A stretch of DNA of 37,197 nucleotides from Minisyncoccota bacterium (GTDB lineage: Bacteria > Patescibacteriota > Minisyncoccia > JAHIHE01 > JAGLIN01): assembly GCA_028691985.1 (NCBI GenBank), contig JAQUYG010000009.1, positions 1 through 37,197 of the forward strand. The letters run 5' to 3'. Positions within the stretch are counted from its first letter, which is position 1. Every line of letters starts with the position of its first letter. Both the position numbers and the translations under genes were made by a program. Below, one piece after another: positions 31,928-37,197 of this stretch. Under the pieces are notes generated by a model. It worked only from the letters and a program-made list of their open reading frames with translations, was not told the origin of the DNA and ran no database searches.

Positions 31928-33025
31928 ATGAAAGTTAAACTCATCATAGGCTGCAGTGAAATCAATAGTGATCTTTATTATGCCACGAAATTCTTGGCGC
32001 CGGATGATTTTATTTATCTAGAGAAAGCAGATGGTAAAAAAATCATCTATATAAATGCCATGGAATTTTCCAGGGCGCGCGAGGATGCGAGGGTGGATGA
32101 GGTTATAAATTCTTCGATTTATCCATCGAAATATAAGAGCGTTCTTCATTGGGTGGTTGCAGCTGGTGGACTGACGGAAGTTGTGGTGCCGGAGGATTTT
32201 CCGATCAAATATGGAGAAATCTTGAGAAAAGCACGCGTGAGAATCGAAATAAAGTCGGGAATATTTTTTGAGGAAAGGGAGATTAAGGATGAGGAGGAAA
32301 TAAAAAATATAAAAGCGGCGCAGCGAGTTAATGAGAAGGGGATGAAATCGGCGATTGAAACTATCCGAAAATCCAAAATCAGAAAAGACGGAAAGCTTGA
32401 ATATAAAAATAAGATAGTAACTTCTGAATTTTTAAAAGAAATCGTAGACATCGAATTCCTGCGTGGCGGATGCAAGTCAGATGTGAACATCGTGTCATGT
32501 GGCAAGGACAGTGCGCAGCCGCATAATATGGGCAGTGGTCCACTTCGCGGAAATGAACCGATCATAATTGATCTCTATCCGCGTTCAGTTAAGACGCGCT
32601 ATTTTGCGGATATGACTCGGACGGTGGTGAGAGGGCGGGCATCGGAAGAAATCAGGAAAATCTATAGTACGGTTTTGTCGGCACAGAGGCGGGCACTCGA
32701 AAGCGTTCGCGCTGGTATCAAAATAAGCTCATTAGAAAAGAATGTGCGTGAGCAATTTCATGGGGCGGGATATGAAACGGAACACGACGATAAGGTTTCC
32801 CAAGGTTTCATACACAGTCTCGGGCATGGTGTCGGGTTGGATATTCACGAGGCCCCCTTTGTCGGCAGGATGAATGAAAACGAATTGAAAGCGGGGAATA
32901 TAATTACGATTGAGCCGGGGCTATATTTTCCTAAAATCGGAGGAGTGAGAATCGAGGATATGGTCTTGGTGAAGGATGGCGGATCTGAAAATCTGACGAA
33001 GTTTCCTAAAACTTTGGAAATATGA
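31928..33025 (+). CDS. M24-family peptidase (Xaa-Pro aminopeptidase-like)
   Basis: The 365-residue protein has the N-terminal creatinase-like domain (about 1-130) and the pita-bread catalytic domain. The five metal ligands are visible in order: Asp in IIIDLYPRSV, Asp in YFADMTRTVV, His in IHSLGHGVGLDIHEAPF, Glu in ITIEPGLYFP and Glu in GGVRIEDMVLV. It should release N-terminal residues, most likely before proline, from peptides in the cytoplasm. It lies five bases after glyS and 37 before another aminopeptidase. Confidence 0.9.
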   Translation: MKVKLIIGCSEINSDLYYATKFLAPDDFIYLEKADGKKIIYINAMEFSRAREDARVDEVINSSIYPSKYKSVLHWVVAAGGLTEVVVPEDFPIKYGEILRKARVRIEIKSGIFFEEREIKDEEEIKNIKAAQRVNEKGMKSAIETIRKSKIRKDGKLEYKNKIVTSEFLKEIVDIEFLRGGCKSDVNIVSCGKDSAQPHNMGSGPLRGNEPIIIDLYPRSVKTRYFADMTRTVVRGRASEEIRKIYSTVLSAQRRALESVRAGIKISSLEKNVREQFHGAGYETEHDDKVSQGFIHSLGHGVGLDIHEAPFVGRMNENELKAGNIITIEPGLYFPKIGGVRIEDMVLVKDGGSENLTKFPKTLEI

Positions 33026-33062
33026 AAGAATAAAAAATTTAAAATAATTAACATACAAAACA

Positions 33063-34148
33063 ATGGCAGAAAAAAAGAATGAAAATCTGGAGAGAATCAA
33101 TTCTCTTTTGGAAGAATTTTCTAATGCGCATGGCATCTCCGGATTTGAAAAAAATGTGCGTGAGATTTTGCATAAGAAAATCAAGCCCTTCGTCGACGAA
33201 ATCCGAGTTGATAATATGGGTAATCTTATCGCGACCAAAAAGGGTAAGGGTCCGAAGATTATGATTGCTGCCCATATGGATGAAATCGGTTTTATGGTTA
33301 AGTATGTAGATGATCAGGGGTATATCTATTTTTCCAGATCAGGAGGGTGGTTTGATCAGACACTCCTTAATCAACGCGTTATTATTCATACTGCCAAGAA
33401 GGATATCTATGGGGTAATCGGCTCCAAGGCACCGCATGTAATGAGGCCGGAGGAGAGAACGAAGGTAGTCGAAATCAGTACGATGTATATCGATACTGGA
33501 GCAGTCGACAAAAAAGATGTTGAGAAGATGGGAATTGAAGTGGGGGATACTATTACGATTGATAGAAAATATCAGCGACTTGCGAATGATTTTGCCAGCG
33601 GGAAAGCTTTGGACGATCGTGCGGGTGTAGTGGCGATGCTGGAAGTTGCTCGAATTTTATCAAAAGAAAAAGTCAAAGCGGAAGTCATTTTTGTCGGAAC
33701 AGTGCAGGAAGAAATCGGACTTAAAGGCGCCCGTACTGCCGCACATGGGGTGAATCCGGATGTAGCTTTGGCAATCGACACGACTATCCCGGGAGATCAT
33801 CCTGGAATCGAGAAACGCAGCTCGATTTTGGAGTTGGGTAAAGGAGCAGTCATAACCGTGAGTGATGCGGAGGGGATGGGAATTGTAGTTGATGAAAACA
33901 CTCTTAATTGGCTCAAGACAACTGCCAAGGAAAATAAGATGGATTATCAGCTTAGTGTCAGTGAGGGTGGTATGACCGATGCAGCAATCATCAATCTTAC
34001 TCGCGAAGGAATCCCTTCGGGTGGAGTGAGTATCGCCACTCGCTATCTACACTCTCCGGTGGAGGTTGTAAATTTGCGAGATGTAGATGCGTGTGCCAAA
34101 CTCACCGTTGAGGCCGTCAAAACCGCACATAAATATTTTGGAAAGTAA
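33063..34148 (+). CDS. M42-family aminopeptidase
   Basis: The 361-residue protein has the M42 signature and its metal ligands: His in MIAAHMDEIGFMV, bridging Asp in SGKALDDRAGVVAM, Glu pair in VQEEIGLKGA, Asp in ALAIDTTIPGD, and His in TRYLHSPVEVV. These enzymes form large shells that trim peptides from the N-terminus. With the M24 gene upstream it makes a peptide-recycling pair. A terminator follows. Confidence 0.92.
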   Translation: MAEKKNENLERINSLLEEFSNAHGISGFEKNVREILHKKIKPFVDEIRVDNMGNLIATKKGKGPKIMIAAHMDEIGFMVKYVDDQGYIYFSRSGGWFDQTLLNQRVIIHTAKKDIYGVIGSKAPHVMRPEERTKVVEISTMYIDTGAVDKKDVEKMGIEVGDTITIDRKYQRLANDFASGKALDDRAGVVAMLEVARILSKEKVKAEVIFVGTVQEEIGLKGARTAAHGVNPDVALAIDTTIPGDHPGIEKRSSILELGKGAVITVSDAEGMGIVVDENTLNWLKTTAKENKMDYQLSVSEGGMTDAAIINLTREGIPSGGVSIATRYLHSPVEVVNLRDVDACAKLTVEAVKTAHKYFGK

Positions 34149-34181
34149 GAATAAAAATTATTTTTATAGCCGCAGTTTACA

Positions 34182-34215
34182 GGAGCCGGTCTTTGGATCG
34201 GCTCCTTTTGATTTT
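34182..34215 (+). terminator. Rho-independent terminator
   Basis: GGAGCCGGTC / GATCGGCTCC form a 10-bp stem (one G-U pair) with a TTTG loop, followed by TTTTGATTTTT. It is homologous to the hairpin at 1076. Confidence 0.85.
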
Positions 34216-34251
34216 TGTTCTAAGCTAATTTTTCTTGATGTTTTGTCTGCG

Positions 34252-34289
34252 ATTACGGAATTCTAGTACTCTGAAATATCCGGAATCCC
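34252..34289. repeat. Dispersed palindromic-family copy
   Basis: 32 of 38 bases match the left arm at 17966-18003 by eye, with the centre TACTCTGAAATATCCGGA exact. Confidence 0.6.
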
Positions 34290-34332
34290 TGAGTTATAAT
34301 TCACAGAGCTCGATTTATTATTTTTTATGCGA

Positions 34333-34409
34333 TGAAATATTGTGATAAAATTTATCGCTTCAGTACTTAAAACCTCTGGGACCGGGTCTTAAGGCCGCGC
34401 TCCCGCTAA
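34333..34409 (+). repeat. Intergenic repeat A, copy 3
   Basis: AATATTGTGAT, then TTAAAACCTCTGGGACCGGG, then GCTCCCGC. It matches 1137-1213 in order and, more loosely, 68-104. Confidence 0.5.
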
Positions 34410-34431
34410 ATCCAGCAATCATAATAAATCC

Positions 34432-34460
34432 TTGTTCACCTTCCTTTTTCAAGCTATAAT
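34432..34460 (+). promoter_or_regulatory. Promoter for the large repeat protein
   Basis: TTGTTC, a 17-base spacer, TATAAT. In the decayed copy the matching -35 (TTGTCC, about 179) is kept, but the -10 and much of the spacer are missing. Confidence 0.75.
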
Positions 34461-34490
34461 AATACTGTAAAAAAAGAAACAATTATCCAG

Positions 34491-37197
34491 ATGGAAAGAG
34501 AAAAAACTCCAGTCAAAAAACATATCTTCTATAATATTTTTTTCCTCACAATCATATTTCAATTGACGGCAATTTTCATACCCATGAACCGATCTTATGC
34601 CGCCGATACCACTTGGACCGGAGCCATATCGACCGACTGGGCAATTGCAGGTAACTGGAGCTTAGGCACAGTCCCTACTTCCGCAGACAATGTTACTATT
34701 CCTGACGCTTCGACGACAGATAATGATCCTGCTATTTCATCAGGCGCAATATGCTATGACCTTACTATTGCAGCATCCGGTGTCTTGGATGGCAATGCTA
34801 ACACTATTAGTGTCTATGGTAATTGGATCAATTCGGGGATATTTAATCATGGGAATGGGGCAGTGGTATTCAGAGGAGGCGCTAATAAGACTTTCTCTCC
34901 CGGAGATTCTGTGTATTATGATATTGAAGCCAGTAAGACCAGCGGAGATTGGGGCTCAGATCATCTTTCTTTTTCTGGCATTGTTGATGTGTTGGGGAAT
35001 TTTATCCATACCGATGGAAGGTTGTTGGGCGGTCAGATAAATCTAGCGGGAGATTATATCATAGGCGCTAATGCCAGCGGATTATATCCCAATAATGCCT
35101 CAACAATTATTAACCTCAATCATCCTTCCAATGATCAAAATATAAGCAGTTCGGGTGGAATAGGCGCTTATGTTCAAGTCAATAAGACAGGAGGTTCTGT
35201 TTCTATTTTGGATAATATAAGTCTCGGCGGGTGGATTTATATTTCAGGAGCAGTCAATAATCTGGACATTTATGATTTGACATTTCGCGGCAATAGCAAC
35301 GGTGTGTTTACTCCCGGCAACCTTGCCTACAATAATATTATCGTAAACTATACTAACAGTGATTGGGGGAATGACCACCTGACAGTCTCCGGTACGGCGG
35401 ATGTTTTTGGCAATCTGATTCAGACTAACGGTAGGATGTTAGGTGGACAGATTAATCTTGCTGGAGATTATACTGTCGGCAGTAGTTCTAGTGGTGCTTA
35501 CCCCTATACTTCTGCTACGATTATTAATCTTAATCATGCCACAAACGATCAGGTCATTAGTGGCAGTGACGGTATAGGCGCTCATATATATATAAATAAA
35601 CCCGGTGGCTCAGTCTCTCTTACAAGTGATTTGGGAATAAACGATTGGACCTACATACAAGGGGTTGTAAATAATCTAGACAGCTATACTTTGACTTTTG
35701 GTGGACAGGGAAACGGAACCTTTACTCATGGAGGACTTGTATATGGAAACATCGTAATAAATAAGACTGCCAGTGAGGATTGGGACAATCTGTTTATCGA
35801 TGCAGGCGCTTTGAATATAAATAACCTTACTGTTACCGATGGGGAACTTTATTTTAATACCAACAATCCGACTGTAAATATTTCTGGTAATGTCACCATC
35901 GCCGCCGCTGGAAATTTGTATGCCGGCACCAGCCCTATAACCGTTAATGGAAACTGGACCAACGAGGGGATTTTTAATCATGGGAATGGGGCTGTGATTT
36001 TCGCTGGAACCGATATTGCTACGCTTGCATCGGGGGTATCTTCTTTTTATAATCTTGAACTTAATAAAACTCATGATTATGGATATTACAATGATTTTGT
36101 AATTTCTGGTATTGTCACAGTTGTGAATGATCTTACTCATACCGATGGTGAGTTTCGTGACGGACAGATTAATGTTGCCGGAGACTACATAATCGCTACT
36201 GGCTCTGATGGGGCTTCTTCTATTTCTGTAGCGACTATTGTCAATGTGAATGGTGGCGCTGATCAGTTTATTCTATACAGTGCGGGAGGTATCGGCGATG
36301 ATATTCATGTTGATAAATCTAGCGGTACTTTGATGATTTCCAGTGACATAATAATAAATGGATGGACTTATATACAAGGTACGGTGATGGGGCTTGATAA
36401 TCATACTTTAATTTTCGGGGACAACAGACTAGGATATTTTATGCCAGGTTCTCTTACTTATTCTGATATTGAAATTAACAAAACCAGCCACACCGGCATC
36501 TATGACAATGTCACGGTTTCTGGCACGGTTGATCTTACCGGAAATCTTATCCATACGGAAGGAGAATTTAATGGCGGACAGTTTAATTTTTCTTCAGGAA
36601 ACTATATCGTCACGGCCACCGCGGACGGTTCTCAGAGCGGATCCGCTTCCACTATTATGAATTTTAACGGAGCAGGAGATCAGTCGGTCATATACAGCGA
36701 GGGCGGGGTAGCTGCGCACATCCGTGTCGATAAGCCGAGTGGCAATCTTTATGTCATGGATAATATGGTTGTTCATGACTGGACTTATGTGCAGGGTAAT
36801 ATTCCCGATATGGACACCTACACTTTGATTTTGGGTGATGGCGGTCAGAGTTATTTTACTTCCGCATCTTTAACTTATGGTAATATAGAAATCTATAAGA
36901 CTGAACACAACGGGGTTTATGACGATTTGTATATAACTGCGGGTACCATTTTAAAAATCAATGGCAGTTTGTATTTAAGAGAGGGGCAGCTACGATTAGA
37001 TAGCAACGATCCTTCTATCAATCTGGGTGGCGATTTTACTATCGGCGTTACCAATGCTTTTCTCACCCGCGGCACCGGCACCATCACTTTCGATGGCACC
37101 ACTCCATCCATCTACACCGACTTGAGTGCCACTGCTCAGAACATCGGAAAGATAATCCTCAACAAGACCAACACCACCGAATCACAGAACAAACTTA
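34491..37197 (+). CDS. Large secreted repeat protein, 3' end beyond the window
   Basis: The frame is open from ATG 34491 to the window end: 902 codons and still no stop. Residues 1-41 form a signal peptide: a basic start (MEREKTPVKKH), a hydrophobic core around 12-30, and a cleavage site after SYA-AD. Then come WTGA.STDWAIAGNWS.G..P and Thr/Asn/Gly/Asp-rich beta repeats. Each carries GGQINLAGDY, INKxGGS, WTYIQGxVNNLDxYTL and GNLIHTDGE blocks with a period of about 138 residues. The composition (few Lys/Cys, many Asn/Gly/Thr/Ser) is that of beta-solenoid surface proteins or adhesins. Adhesion itself is inference. Its decayed paralogue lies at 222-902. Confidence 0.85.
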   Translation, partial: MEREKTPVKKHIFYNIFFLTIIFQLTAIFIPMNRSYAADTTWTGAISTDWAIAGNWSLGTVPTSADNVTIPDASTTDNDPAISSGAICYDLTIAASGVLDGNANTISVYGNWINSGIFNHGNGAVVFRGGANKTFSPGDSVYYDIEASKTSGDWGSDHLSFSGIVDVLGNFIHTDGRLLGGQINLAGDYIIGANASGLYPNNASTIINLNHPSNDQNISSSGGIGAYVQVNKTGGSVSILDNISLGGWIYISGAVNNLDIYDLTFRGNSNGVFTPGNLAYNNIIVNYTNSDWGNDHLTVSGTADVFGNLIQTNGRMLGGQINLAGDYTVGSSSSGAYPYTSATIINLNHATNDQVISGSDGIGAHIYINKPGGSVSLTSDLGINDWTYIQGVVNNLDSYTLTFGGQGNGTFTHGGLVYGNIVINKTASEDWDNLFIDAGALNINNLTVTDGELYFNTNNPTVNISGNVTIAAAGNLYAGTSPITVNGNWTNEGIFNHGNGAVIFAGTDIATLASGVSSFYNLELNKTHDYGYYNDFVISGIVTVVNDLTHTDGEFRDGQINVAGDYIIATGSDGASSISVATIVNVNGGADQFILYSAGGIGDDIHVDKSSGTLMISSDIIINGWTYIQGTVMGLDNHTLIFGDNRLGYFMPGSLTYSDIEINKTSHTGIYDNVTVSGTVDLTGNLIHTEGEFNGGQFNFSSGNYIVTATADGSQSGSASTIMNFNGAGDQSVIYSEGGVAAHIRVDKPSGNLYVMDNMVVHDWTYVQGNIPDMDTYTLILGDGGQSYFTSASLTYGNIEIYKTEHNGVYDDLYITAGTILKINGSLYLREGQLRLDSNDPSINLGGDFTIGVTNAFLTRGTGTITFDGTTPSIYTDLSATAQNIGKIILNKTNTTESQNKL
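35028..36989 (+). repeat. Tandem protein-coding repeat units within the large secreted protein
   Basis: The GG-Q motif codons (GGCGGTCAG, GGTGGACAG and relatives) recur at 35028, 35442, 36159, 36573 and 36981. Two spacings are exactly 414 bases (138 codons) and one is 408. The odd one, 717 bases, contains a different inserted block (NGNWTNEGIFNHGNGAVIF) that also occurs in another form near 34810. Confidence 0.8.

Larger units (their letters stand above)
34149..34490. other. Intergenic region before the repeat-protein gene
   Basis: About 340 bases with no gene. It holds, in order, the terminator at 34182, a palindromic-family copy (34252), repeat A copy 3 (34333) and the promoter at 34432. 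Confidence 0.75.

Noticed and set aside
34491-37197. CRISPR or DNA-level satellite array, because of the repeated motifs
   Set aside because: The repeats are 414 bases, diverged and in frame throughout, so they are protein repeats. No 25-40-base direct repeats with unique spacers exist in the window.

Overview
The window is 37 kb of AT-rich bacterial DNA in which every gene I can support lies on the + strand. The gene set suggests a reduced-genome, Gram-positive-like or Patescibacteria/CPR lineage, most likely a Parcubacteria-type organism. The reasons are a stripped-down peptidoglycan and Sec gene set, a single-chain glycyl-tRNA synthetase, many orphan small membrane proteins, and a small Cys-rich GGKCCWGEC protein of a kind I associate with Parcubacteria. 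The phylum is inferred from gene content; no rRNA or other strong taxonomic marker is present. I found no tRNA, rRNA, CRISPR array or transposase.

Layout. (1) 1-1400: a decayed copy of a secreted repeat protein whose intact paralogue starts at 34491, with shared intergenic repeats. (2) 1403-5734: a LiaF-like membrane protein, a small conserved membrane protein, a GT4 and a GT2 glycosyltransferase, and a coiled-coil/methyltransferase protein, which look like an envelope or glycolipid operon. (3) 5735-7074: three orphan membrane proteins with strong Shine-Dalgarno (SD) sites. (4) 7210-16210: a fold-type-II PLP enzyme and an ATP-grasp ligase directly upstream of ftsW-murG-murC, then an ABC exporter and murB. 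(5) 16282-17844: a two-gene orphan operon with a strong promoter, a structured leader and strong SD sites, but apparently ATA/ATT start codons. (6) 17845-18298: non-coding, with palindromic repeats. (7) 18299-22923: MFS transporter, ribosome hibernation factor, SecA. (8) 22967-27382: small nucleotide- and metabolite-handling enzymes (nucleotidyltransferase-like, two tandem NUDIX, HAD, transglutaminase-like, HD nucleotidase, nucleoside deoxyribosyltransferase), a Cys-rich mini-protein and a DUF5680-like protein. (9) 27533-34148: SecD-SecF, two overlapping mini membrane proteins, GlyRS, and M24 and M42 aminopeptidases. (10) 34149-37197: repeat-containing intergenic region, promoter, and a very large secreted repeat protein that runs off the window end.

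How it fits together. FtsW, MurG, MurC and MurB handle peptidoglycan precursors and septal wall synthesis. SecA and SecDF export proteins, and the large repeat protein has a signal peptide that makes it a natural Sec substrate. The two glycosyltransferases probably decorate membrane lipids or surface polymers.

Two patterns cross the whole window. Conserved core genes almost all lack an SD site and have A/T-rich leaders, whereas the orphan membrane and unknown genes have strong SD sites and sometimes near-consensus promoters, yet several use weak or non-canonical start codons (TTG, GTG, apparently ATA). The secreted repeat protein and its flanking repeats form a cassette family with one decayed and one intact member in view. 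All promoters, terminators and hairpins were found by eye; none was scored by software.
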